From: Hyphomicrobiaceae bacterium
Lineage (GTDB): Bacteria; Pseudomonadota; Alphaproteobacteria; Rhizobiales; Hyphomicrobiaceae
Length of the DNA: 64,000 nucleotides
Direction of reading: 5' to 3'
Assembly: GCA_020638055.1 (NCBI GenBank)
Contig: JACKJH010000004.1
Span: forward strand, 437,501 to 501,500
Shown here: positions 1 to 7,735 of the stretch, in pieces
Numbering within the stretch: position 1 is the stretch's first letter
How the letters are laid out: the number at the start of each line of letters is the position of its first letter
Notes under the pieces: model-generated
What the model was told of the DNA's origin: nothing
The model's database searches: none
Seen by the model: only the letters and a program-made list of their open reading frames with translations
Program-made: the position numbers and the translations under genes

Positions 1-827
1 TCCACCATGCCTTTGCGATCGAGCGCGCCGCCTTCCGACTTGGGGCGCATGATATTGGCCAGGTCTTCTGCGCCGCCTACGGGAAACTTTAGACCATCGT
101 CGGGCACGTCAAGGCCAGCCGCGTTGGCGATAGCGGAGGATTCGATCGCCGGTTTAGAGCCGTCGAGAAAGGAATTGAACATCTTTGGATTGAGCCGGCC
201 ACGCTCGGCCTGCTCCTTTGTAATACCCCAATGGTCCCAAACCGTGTCCGGCGTCGATTTACGGAAGGCGGGAAGCCATTTGTGTCCGCGCCCGGCGGCA
301 ACCACGGGAAAGCCGCACGTCCGTGCCCAATCAACGAGTTCACAAGTGAGCGCGGGCTGGTCGCCATAGGCCATGCTGTAGATCACGCCGGCTTCTCTTC
401 CCTTTGCTGCGAGCGCTGGCCCACAGAAGGCATCGGCTTCAACCGTAACGTTGATGACGTGCTTGCCGTTACGAAATCCTTCCAGAACATGCTCAATGGC
501 AGCCACCGGCGCACCGGTGCATTCAATTATGATGTCGACACGCGGGTGCGCCACCAGTGCCTGCCAGTCGTCGCCGACGTGTGTCGTGCCATTTGCTGCG
601 GCTTCATCTAGTGAGGCTGCCGCGTAGCGCTCTTGCGGCCAGCCGACAAACTTCATGTTGGATTTGGCATTGTCTGGGGAGAGGTCCGCCACGCCGATCA
701 GATGAATGCCGTCGAGACGCAATACCTGCGAGAGAAACATGGATCCGAACTTGCCAGCGCCGATCATGCCGACACGCACACGGTTGTTCTGTTCCGCACG
801 TTCTCTGAGTTTTGCAAAAAGGTTCAT
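1..827 (-). CDS. Homoserine dehydrogenase-like NAD(P)-binding oxidoreductase (5' part, runs off the window)
   Basis: The minus strand is open from an ATG at 827 to the window edge, giving about 275 residues with no stop. Near the N terminus (about residues 18-28) is a Rossmann nucleotide-binding turn, VGMIGAGKFGSMF, followed by an acidic residue after the next strand (GVADLS). Further on, IIIECTGAP and the GKHVINVTVEAD stretch are typical of homoserine dehydrogenase-like/SAF-type oxidoreductases found in sugar and sugar-acid catabolic loci. The end of the catalytic domain and any C-terminal SAF domain lie outside the window. The substrate cannot be told. It could equally be labelled Gfo/Idh/MocA-like. 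No strong ribosome site is seen before 827, so the start is provisional. Confidence 0.75.
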   Translation of the reverse strand, partial: MNLFAKLRERAEQNNRVRVGMIGAGKFGSMFLSQVLRLDGIHLIGVADLSPDNAKSNMKFVGWPQERYAAASLDEAAANGTTHVGDDWQALVAHPRVDIIIECTGAPVAAIEHVLEGFRNGKHVINVTVEADAFCGPALAAKGREAGVIYSMAYGDQPALTCELVDWARTCGFPVVAAGRGHKWLPAFRKSTPDTVWDHWGITKEQAERGRLNPKMFNSFLDGSKPAIESSAIANAAGLDVPDDGLKFPVGGAEDLANIMRPKSEGGALDRKGMV

Positions 828-1416
828 AGGATCGACTTTCTGAAGAGTTTGCAGGTGGAATAACAATCAATATATAGCAAATCCGCTCAGGGATCGCATT
901 CCTGCATCCGCAATTTCCGGTCTACATGGACCCTGCGCTGTTTGCGGGCTGTGGCGTTTGGCGCGCGTGATGACCGGACCTCTCGGCGCGCCTGAGGAGT
1001 CGCGCGCCAGCCAACATCGACAGTGCGTGGCCAGGTGTGATTCGATCCGGCATTTCGCATCATTAACGCGGTCAGCAAATCGTCATGATGTATCCGCGGG
1101 TGTTGGCGTTCCTGGCAATGACGGTGCTGTGCGGCAAAACACAAAACAACAGATTTGCGCAGTGTTTTTCGTGCCGGTTGTTGGCGCAAAAAAAACGTTA
1201 TCACGTTTTCGAACATTTCATAAATTCAGGCGACTAATGTGATCCAGAAAATGAATATCAGCGTGCTGTAATCTATAACAAAGAGACGTATAAAAAGTGC
1301 GAAGGTGGAAACGTTAGTGCGAAATGGGGAATTGTAAATGCGAACGCCTGCAGCTCTGATGTGGCGAAAAGTATGCTGTCTAAGGCGATATTATAGCTAT
1401 TGGAGGGAGTGGAGAA
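828..1416. other. Intergenic region between divergent genes
   Basis: This 589-bp region separates the minus-strand oxidoreductase from bgsB and must hold both promoters. From about 1180 onward it becomes AT-rich, which suits a promoter for bgsBA. The short open frames in it (for example 887-1216 on the minus strand) lack a ribosome site or a recognisable domain. No repeat or RNA gene was seen. Confidence 0.5.
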
Positions 1417-2901
1417 ATGAATGAATTTAGTGGATATGTGGGAAATAAAAACATTAAACAAGCGCGCTCTGAAGGTAAAAAACGAGAAATAAAAAGTGAT
1501 GAATATGCCAAATCCGGCGCGGGTGAAGCGAATGAAATTGATGCCGCGGCGACGTGGAGAAAACGTGTTTTTGAAATACCTTCGGGCGAGGATGATGCCT
1601 TGGATGCACCTGCGCGTGGTGTGGGGCAGACTGGATCGGGTGATGATGCTGGAGCGCGCGACTCTGGAGGAAGCTTTATCTGGCGGCCAAATGGCTACAA
1701 GGTTGCGGCAGCTTCGTTCATGGTGCTGTTGGTTGGTGTGGCACCACTAATGAGATTGACGGTCTCGGAAAGTGCGCAGGCCGTCATAAACGCCCGCATC
1801 GTTGAAATTCGCGCCCCAATCGATGGAATGATGAACTTTTACCCGTTCACGCACGTTGGCGCGAACGTGTCGCCCGGTCAGGAGCTGCTTGTTATCGACA
1901 ACGACAATGCCGATAGGTCCGCATTGGACATGGTCAGGCGCGAGCTGGCACGCCTCAAGGCGGAACAAACCAATCTGAAGGACCGTATCGGGCTCGCGAC
2001 GGAGGAGAGAAAAACGCTTCTCGATGCGGAGAAGGTCTATCAGACGGCGCGCCTAGAGCAGTTCCGGTATCGTCAAAAGCAAGTGCTCGCGCAGATATCT
2101 GCGGCCAAGGCAAGGGAGCTGGCGGCAAAAGGAAGTTTTGATCGGATCAAGTGGCTGGCCGATCGTGGTCTTGCAACACCTGCACACCTGGATGTGAAGC
2201 GTCAGGATAACGAGGTGGCCAAGCGCATGGTGGCGCAAGGTCAAAACCAGCTTGCCGAGATCAAGGTTGAATATGAAGCCGCACAAAAAGGCATCAGGCT
2301 GACCGATGATCACAATACAAATACCAGCGTAAAGTCACGCGCTGAACGCCTTGCGTTTGAGATAAGAGATCTGGAAAGCGAGCTCAGGAAACGCGAGCAG
2401 CTAATCTATACCCTGAAGGTGGATCTTGAGCGTGAACAGGAACGGTATGGCGAAGCAATAAGGCGTCTGGTCACTACGCCGATCTCAGGACAGATCTGGG
2501 AGAAGATCACAGCTTCAGGTGAGTTCGTGAAGCGCGGACAGCCCCTGCTTAGTGTGCTTGACTGCAGTAATGCCGTGGTCAGCGCATCTGTCAGTGAGGC
2601 GACCTACAACACACTAAAAGTCGGTGATAAGGCAACTTTCAGATCCAGCAGCGATTTGACGGAATACACAGGACGTATCGTCAAGATGCACGGCCTGGCA
2701 AGCCCCAACACCAATCTTGCAATAAAGCCGGCTGTGCTTCGCAATGAGCCATTCCGCGTTACGGTTCAGGCCGAGGAAATTTCACATGCAGAAAAGTGCA
2801 CTGTGGGGCAAACCGGCGTTGTCCGTTTTTATCCTAGTGATGCGCCTGGTGTTTACGCAGGCTTGCTTTATTGGCTCCAGTATTGGGTCCCGATGCCATG
2901 A
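1417..2901 (+). CDS. bgsB: BgsB-like membrane-fusion (HlyD-type) protein of beta-glucan secretion
   Basis: This 494-residue protein has a polar cytoplasmic N-terminal segment, one membrane helix at about residues 91-115, a biotinyl/lipoyl-like half-motif (VEIRAPIDGMM), a long coiled coil rich in Glu/Arg/Lys (about 165-350), and the second half-motif with the beta-barrel (VTTPISGQIWEKITASGEFV). That is the layout of HlyD-family periplasmic adaptors. GGAGG stands 10-15 bases before the ATG. The stop overlaps the start of the downstream glycosyltransferase as ATGA, so the two are translationally coupled. In Sinorhizobium meliloti the same pair, bgsBA, makes a c-di-GMP-activated mixed-linkage beta-glucan. 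The assignment to BgsB rests on this pairing and architecture; an Alg44-like or curdlan-type adaptor is the alternative. Confidence 0.8.
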   Translation: MNEFSGYVGNKNIKQARSEGKKREIKSDEYAKSGAGEANEIDAAATWRKRVFEIPSGEDDALDAPARGVGQTGSGDDAGARDSGGSFIWRPNGYKVAAASFMVLLVGVAPLMRLTVSESAQAVINARIVEIRAPIDGMMNFYPFTHVGANVSPGQELLVIDNDNADRSALDMVRRELARLKAEQTNLKDRIGLATEERKTLLDAEKVYQTARLEQFRYRQKQVLAQISAAKARELAAKGSFDRIKWLADRGLATPAHLDVKRQDNEVAKRMVAQGQNQLAEIKVEYEAAQKGIRLTDDHNTNTSVKSRAERLAFEIRDLESELRKREQLIYTLKVDLEREQERYGEAIRRLVTTPISGQIWEKITASGEFVKRGQPLLSVLDCSNAVVSASVSEATYNTLKVGDKATFRSSSDLTEYTGRIVKMHGLASPNTNLAIKPAVLRNEPFRVTVQAEEISHAEKCTVGQTGVVRFYPSDAPGVYAGLLYWLQYWVPMP

Positions 2902-4883
2902 ACGATACAATTGCGCTCGCATCGGGCATGACGCTGTATGATGCCGTGATGCCTGGTTTGATCATCGGGGGAGGGCTGTGGCTTTTGCTCCCCCGGCTTC
3001 GACCCGATTTCCCACCGGCCCGCATTGGCATCATTTTACTCAGCGTGTTTTTGATGTGGCGCTACATGATCTGGCGCATAACTGAGACGCTGCCGCCCGT
3101 GGGCTATACGCTGGAATTCGGTATTGGCATCGTGTTCCTGGTGATTGAAGTGCTTTCGGTAATTTCGGCAACGCTGGCCATGTTATGGATGACGCGCACG
3201 CGTTCCAGGAGAAAGGATGCGGACAAGGGTGTTAGGCGCCTGCGCCGGGATGGAGCCGCACCGCTTATCGATGTCTTTATCTGCACCTACAACGAGGAGC
3301 GTGAGGTTCTGCTGCCGACCATGCTGGCGGCCATGAACATTGCCTATGACAACAAGCGGGTTTGGGTGCTGGATGATGGCCGGCGCTCCTGGTTGCAAAC
3401 GCTCTGCGAGCAAACCGATTGCGGATATATCACCCGTTCCGACAATGAACATGCCAAAGCGGGTAACATCAACAATGCCCTTGGGCATGTCGCGCAACTT
3501 GATGATCAGCCAGAGTACGTGGCTATCCTTGATGCGGATTTCATGAGTGAGCCGGCGTTGCTTGAACGCACGCTGGCGTTGATGCATTACGACAAGTCTG
3601 TTGCGCTGGTTCAAACGCCGCAGCATTTCGTCAACCCCGACCCCATTCAGCGTAATCTTTCAATGGTGCATATTTGGCCTGATGAGCAACGCTATTTTTT
3701 TGACGTTGTGCTGACCAACAAGGATGCGTGGAATCTGGCGTTCTGTTGCGGAACATCGTCCTTGATCCGGTTCAGTGCATTGCGGGAAATTGGTGGATTG
3801 CCAACGAGCTCTGTCACGGAAGACTATCTATTGTCGGTGGTCTTTCGGGAGCGTGGCTATCAGACGGTTTATCTCAATGAACGTCTATCCGTCGGTCTGG
3901 CACCTGAAGGCTTGGCGGAATATCTCACGCAGCGAGGCCGCTGGGCTCTGGGCTTGGTGCAGATTTTCAGAGGCTCGCACGGCCCCTTTTCGGCCAGGAG
4001 TAAAGTATCCTGGCTGGAGAGATTGTCGCTAATCGATACGTTCTTGTATTGGGGAGCGGTGCATGCTTTCCGTGTGATGGCGATTATCGTTCCCGCGATC
4101 TACCTGCTGTTTGACATCAAGTCGGTACATGCCGGGCTTTATGATGCGATGAGCCATCTCTTTCCGTTCCTGCTTGTGATCGTCGTGGCCAACGGTTGGC
4201 TCACGCAATGGCGGGTCATGCCGATCATGTCAGATGTCAGTCAGTTGCTTAGCGCACACACTGTGTTGAAGTCGGTTGCCATAGGGCTGTTTCGGCCGCG
4301 CAACCAGCGCTTCAAGGTGACGGTCAAAGGCGGAGATAGAAGTCAACGGTTCATCATGTGGCCCTTGTTGAAAATCTATCTGGGCTACCTGGCGTTGACG
4401 GTGGCGGCAGTACTCTGGCCATTCCTGATCAATAACAGTGCCGGTCTTGAAGACTCCAGCATCATGGCGCTGTTCTGGTGCTGGTACAATCTTGCCGTCC
4501 TGGTTATGGCCTGCACCGTTTGCATAGAGGATCCATCCCACGACGTTCGTGAACCGGCGGACGGGGAGTTGTGTCTCGATCATGCAGGCGAGGTGGCACA
4601 CTGCCGTACAATCGATGTGTCTTTGGCAAGCGTCAGGTTGAAAGGACCATGCCCGTTTCGAGAGCGCTCGGTGGTTGGTGTAAGTCTTGATGGTGCGGAG
4701 GTGCCAGGCTGGATCACGCAGGTCAAACCAGATGACTTCGTGGTGAAGTTCGTGAGCTGCACGGGCAAGATAAAGCAAAAGCTATTGGAGCCCACGTCTG
4801 TTTCCGTGGAGACGTCTTACCTGCGTTTTAGCGCGTATCCGGTGTTTGTTGCCGGTGCCGTCATCAACCGTATCTTGAGATAG
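2898..4883 (+). CDS. bgsA: BgsA-like family 2 beta-glucan synthase with degenerate PilZ-like C-terminal domain
   Basis: This 661-residue inner-membrane glycosyltransferase would polymerise UDP-glucose and pass the chain through its own membrane pore. N-terminal helices are followed by a GT-A domain with the processive GT2 signature in order: DDG (about residue 157), DAD (about 212), TED (about 307) and QRGRW (about 344). Further helices follow, then a roughly 115-residue cytoplasmic tail from about 547. The tail contains CRTIDVSLASVRL, which resembles the D-x-S part of a PilZ domain but lacks the arginine cluster and the glycines. BgsA of S. meliloti likewise binds c-di-GMP without a canonical PilZ motif. 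An upstream in-frame ATG at 2871 exists, but the start at 2898 forms an ATGA overlap with bgsB and is preferred. Curdlan or cellulose synthase are less likely alternatives. Confidence 0.85.
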   Translation: MNDTIALASGMTLYDAVMPGLIIGGGLWLLLPRLRPDFPPARIGIILLSVFLMWRYMIWRITETLPPVGYTLEFGIGIVFLVIEVLSVISATLAMLWMTRTRSRRKDADKGVRRLRRDGAAPLIDVFICTYNEEREVLLPTMLAAMNIAYDNKRVWVLDDGRRSWLQTLCEQTDCGYITRSDNEHAKAGNINNALGHVAQLDDQPEYVAILDADFMSEPALLERTLALMHYDKSVALVQTPQHFVNPDPIQRNLSMVHIWPDEQRYFFDVVLTNKDAWNLAFCCGTSSLIRFSALREIGGLPTSSVTEDYLLSVVFRERGYQTVYLNERLSVGLAPEGLAEYLTQRGRWALGLVQIFRGSHGPFSARSKVSWLERLSLIDTFLYWGAVHAFRVMAIIVPAIYLLFDIKSVHAGLYDAMSHLFPFLLVIVVANGWLTQWRVMPIMSDVSQLLSAHTVLKSVAIGLFRPRNQRFKVTVKGGDRSQRFIMWPLLKIYLGYLALTVAAVLWPFLINNSAGLEDSSIMALFWCWYNLAVLVMACTVCIEDPSHDVREPADGELCLDHAGEVAHCRTIDVSLASVRLKGPCPFRERSVVGVSLDGAEVPGWITQVKPDDFVVKFVSCTGKIKQKLLEPTSVSVETSYLRFSAYPVFVAGAVINRILR

Positions 4884-4900
4884 CGCTTGAGAAAAAAATA

Positions 4901-4927
4901 AAGGGCAGGCTTTGAAAGCCTGCCCTT
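4901..4927 (+). terminator. Terminator-like hairpin after bgsA
   Basis: A perfect 12-13-bp inverted repeat (AAGGGCAGGCTTT / AAAGCCTGCCCTT) stands 17 bases after the bgsA stop. The A-run before it and the short T stretch after it suit a terminator that can work in both directions. Confidence 0.7.
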
Positions 4928-4928
4928 A

Positions 4929-4966
4929 CTAGAGCGCTGATCCGATGGAAACGGATCAGCGCTCTA
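4929..4966. repeat. Repeat A1, lone copy
   Basis: CTAG followed by a near-perfect palindrome (AGAGCGCTGATCCG ... CGGATCAGCGCTCT). It is the first half of the composite repeat A described at 28026, here without the second half. Confidence 0.8.
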
Positions 4967-5111
4967 ACATGTTGATCGGCTGCCTTAGCTTGGCGCGCAT
5001 GCATAACGGCATTGAAGGAGCAAGGTTGCAGACGTTGTTGGTCAATGCAACACAGTGCCGGCTTACCGCACGCGCGTTTCACCTATCAGTGAGGGGCACA
5101 CATTCGTCGTC

Positions 5112-5954
5112 TTATCCCGCCTTCTTCTTTTCAGCAGTTTCTGCATTCGGGAAGAAAAGCTGCTGGCCGTCAACCTTGAACGAACGAATAGCGTTCTGCC
5201 CTTCCGCGCTTAGCAGCCAGTCGATGAACTGCTGTCCTTCCTTGACCTTGACGTGCTTGTGCTTTTCGGGGTTCACGAGAATGACGCCGTATTGATTGAA
5301 AAGCTTGGGATCGCCCTCAACGACGATTTCAAGTTCACCCTTGTTCTTGAAGGCAATCCAGGTGGCGCGGTCTGTCAGGGCATAGGCGTTCATGCCTGCC
5401 GCCGTGTTGAGCGTTGCACCCATGCCCGACCCGGTGGAGCGATACCAGTCGCCTGAGGCCTTGTCGATGTCGACGCCGGCGGCTTTCCAGTGGCGCTTTT
5501 CGGCTTTGTGCGTTCCTGAGTCGTCACCGCGCGAGGCGAACGGTGCCTTGGCATCCGCGATAGCCTTGAAAGCGGCAGCCGCGTTCTTGCCGCCGGCAAC
5601 TTTGGCAGGGTCACTCTTGGGCCCGACAATGACGAAATCATTGTACATCACGTCAAAGCGCTTCACGCCTTGGCCATCTGCCACGAATTTCTCCTCGGCG
5701 GGTTTGGCGTGGACAAGCAGCACATCGCCGTCGCCGTTCGCTGCATTCTTGATGGCCTGACCGGTGCCCACAGCCACCACACGCACGTCAATTCCGGACT
5801 TCTTCTTGAATATGGGCAGGATGTAGTTCAGCAGACCGGAGTTTTGTGTCGAGGTTGTCGACTGAACAATGATGAAGGGGTCTTCGGCCTGGGCGGGCAA
5901 AGCAGCGGATGCCACCAGCGCCAAGGCGGCAAGCGGAGTGAGTAGACGTTTCAT
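5112..5954 (-). CDS. tupA: Tungstate ABC transporter substrate-binding protein TupA
   Basis: This 280-residue exported protein has a Sec signal peptide (MKRLLTPLAALALVASAALPAQA) and then the TupA hallmark at the mature N terminus, IVQSTTSTQNSGLL, the oxyanion-binding segment. VAVGTGQAIKNAANGDGDVLLVH follows, as in TupA/WtpA-type tungstate receptors and unlike ModA. It binds tungstate in the periplasm for the TupBC importer encoded just upstream on the same strand (94-bp gap). The order tupB-tupC-tupA is less common than tupA-first. Molybdate could also bind, but TupA proteins usually prefer tungstate strongly. Confidence 0.92.
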   Translation of the reverse strand: MKRLLTPLAALALVASAALPAQAEDPFIIVQSTTSTQNSGLLNYILPIFKKKSGIDVRVVAVGTGQAIKNAANGDGDVLLVHAKPAEEKFVADGQGVKRFDVMYNDFVIVGPKSDPAKVAGGKNAAAAFKAIADAKAPFASRGDDSGTHKAEKRHWKAAGVDIDKASGDWYRSTGSGMGATLNTAAGMNAYALTDRATWIAFKNKGELEIVVEGDPKLFNQYGVILVNPEKHKHVKVKEGQQFIDWLLSAEGQNAIRSFKVDGQQLFFPNAETAEKKKAG

Positions 5955-6048
5955 ATTCTCGTGTCTCCCTTTCGAATTTTGGATTGTTTTCAGGGTTTGG
6001 GGGGGCGGTCAGAAGACGTGCAATGCCCGGCGGAATTGTTCTCAGGCG

Positions 6049-6810
6049 CTAAATTGCGAGCTGCCCATCGAGATATGCGCGCGCGGCCGCAGAGGTGGGG
6101 CGCTTGAAAAATTCTTCGGCAGGTGCCTGTTCGATGACGCGACCGCGATGCAGGAAGAGGACGTCATCAGCCAGACGTTTCGCCTGACCAACGTCGTGCG
6201 TGACGAGGATCACCTTGATGCCGTCGTGATGAATGTCGCGAACGAAATCCTCGACGGCGTGCGTGGCGATGGGGTCGAGGCTTGCAGCAGGTTCATCCAG
6301 GAACAACAGTTCAGGTTCGCTTGCGCGCGCCCGGGCTATGGCAAGTCGCTGCTGTTCGCCACCTGACAACAGGCGCGCAGGTGTCAAGGCCGCATGTTCG
6401 AGTTTTGCTTCCGTGATAAGCTCTTCGACGCGGTGTTTGCGCTTTGATCGTGGCAAGCCTTGCAGGGCAAATGCAAGATTGTCCGCCGCTGAGCGGCGCA
6501 GCATCGTGGGGCGTTGAAACACCATTGCCTGACGTGCGCGAATGTCATCATCAAGCTGCTGGCCGTTCCAGTTGATTGTTCCAGACGTCGGCGTCAGAAG
6601 CCCGTGGAGCAGGCGCAGAAGCAGACTCTTGCCTGCACCGTTTGCCCCCATCACCGCGGTGATGCCGCGCCCATCAAGTGTCATCGTCAGGTTGTCGATT
6701 AGCGTGCGCTCGCGGCTGCCAAACGTCAAGTCGGAGATGACGAGTGGAAACAATGACGTTGCAAGCGAGGCGCCGTTGCCCGTTAATTCAGGAGGCTTAA
6801 GCATAGGCAA
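6049..6810 (-). CDS. tupC: Tungstate ABC transporter ATP-binding protein TupC
   Basis: The 253-residue ATPase shows Walker A (MGANGAGKS, about residues 54-62), a Q-loop (MVFQRPTM), the ABC signature LSGGEQQRLA, Walker B LLFLDEP and a switch histidine (THD). The N-terminal 20 residues are an unusual Pro/Gly-rich extension. Its start overlaps the end of tupB by 14 bases, so the two are coupled. It energises import through TupB. Confidence 0.9.
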   Translation of the reverse strand: MPMLKPPELTGNGASLATSLFPLVISDLTFGSRERTLIDNLTMTLDGRGITAVMGANGAGKSLLLRLLHGLLTPTSGTINWNGQQLDDDIRARQAMVFQRPTMLRRSAADNLAFALQGLPRSKRKHRVEELITEAKLEHAALTPARLLSGGEQQRLAIARARASEPELLFLDEPAASLDPIATHAVEDFVRDIHHDGIKVILVTHDVGQAKRLADDVLFLHRGRVIEQAPAEEFFKRPTSAAARAYLDGQLAI

Positions 6811-7504
6811 GTCTCTTGGCTGTTCGGTTAAGCGACAAAACGGCGACGTTCACGAGCAACGCGATGGCGATCAGGATCAAGCCCAGAGCCATCGCCAGCG
6901 CCAGGTCGCCCTTGGATGTCTCTAGTGCGATAGCCGTTGTCATGACGCGCGTAACGTGTTCGATGTTGCCGCCGACAATGATGACGGCGCCGACTTCAGC
7001 AATGGCGCGTCCGAAACCAGCGAGAGCGGCTGTCGATAAGCTGTAGCGGCCATCCCAGATCAGGGCGCCGATGGTCTGGCGCGTCGACAGGCCGAGTGAG
7101 CGAAAGAACTCATCATATTCGCCATGCAGGTCGGCCATCGACTGCCGCGCCAAAGCAGCAATCAGCGGAGTGACCAGAATGGTCTGCGCGATGATCATGG
7201 CGGTGGGTGTGTAAAGAAGCCCAAGCACGCCCAGCGGCCCCGAACGTGACAAGGCCAGGTAGACGAACAGGCCAACTACAACAGGCGGCAGCCCCATGAA
7301 GGCGTTCAGCAGGGCAACCAGCCCGCCCCGACCTGGAAATTTGACGACGGCGAGAAACGCGCCAAGAGGCAGTCCGATCAGGCATGCCAAGGCAACCGCG
7401 GTCAGAGAGACCCTGAGCGAGAGAGCGATGATGCTCCAAAGCTCCGGATCGCCTGACACGACGAGGCCAACCGCAAGGCTGAGAATTGAGCCGGATTCAA
7501 ACAT
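6797..7504 (-). CDS. tupB: Tungstate ABC transporter permease TupB
   Basis: A 235-residue polytopic membrane protein of the molybdate/tungstate permease type. It carries the EAA-like coupling loop GFGRAIAEVGAVIIVGGNI that contacts the ATPase, plus about five to six hydrophobic helices. It is the first gene of the tupBCA unit. The 231-bp region upstream is shared with the divergent aldehyde dehydrogenase gene and contains two copies of a 20-bp palindrome (7653 and 7679) about 150 bp before this start. Confidence 0.9.
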   Translation of the reverse strand: MFESGSILSLAVGLVVSGDPELWSIIALSLRVSLTAVALACLIGLPLGAFLAVVKFPGRGGLVALLNAFMGLPPVVVGLFVYLALSRSGPLGVLGLLYTPTAMIIAQTILVTPLIAALARQSMADLHGEYDEFFRSLGLSTRQTIGALIWDGRYSLSTAALAGFGRAIAEVGAVIIVGGNIEHVTRVMTTAIALETSKGDLALAMALGLILIAIALLVNVAVLSLNRTAKRLAYA

Positions 7505-7652
7505 TTACGTCGCATTAGACAGAGCTATTTCCGGCACAGCATAGGTCACCGACCTAATGCCCTGAAGTGAAAACGTTGCAGAAAAATGCAGTCTAAAGCG
7601 TGCGGTGAAACCGCGGGCGCCCAGTTTGCACCTATTGGCAATAGCGCTAAAA

Positions 7653-7672
7653 CTATATCCAATCAAACATAG
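7653..7672. promoter_or_regulatory. Candidate Mo/W-responsive operator, site 1
   Basis: CTATATCCAATCAAACATAG is an imperfect inverted repeat (CTATRT ... ACATAG). It matches site 2 (7679-7698) and site 3 (14131-14150), giving the consensus CTATRTCC-N4-AARCATAG. It lies between tupB and the aldehyde dehydrogenase gene. The regulator is not identified in the window. Confidence 0.6.
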
Positions 7673-7678
7673 ATCATG

Positions 7679-7698
7679 CTATATCCACCTAAGCATAG
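7679..7698. promoter_or_regulatory. Candidate Mo/W-responsive operator, site 2
   Basis: CTATATCCACCTAAGCATAG repeats site 1 at a 26-bp step, close to two and a half helical turns. It ends 37 bases before the aldehyde dehydrogenase start codon. The similar site before the MOT1-like gene has exactly the same distance to its start. Confidence 0.6.
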
Positions 7699-7735
7699 AT
7701 AGGTGGGGAAAGCTCCATATTTCAGGGAGAAGACC

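Noticed and set aside
887..1216. 109-codon minus-strand frame in the first intergenic region
   Set aside because: Arg/His-rich, no recognisable domain or ribosome site.
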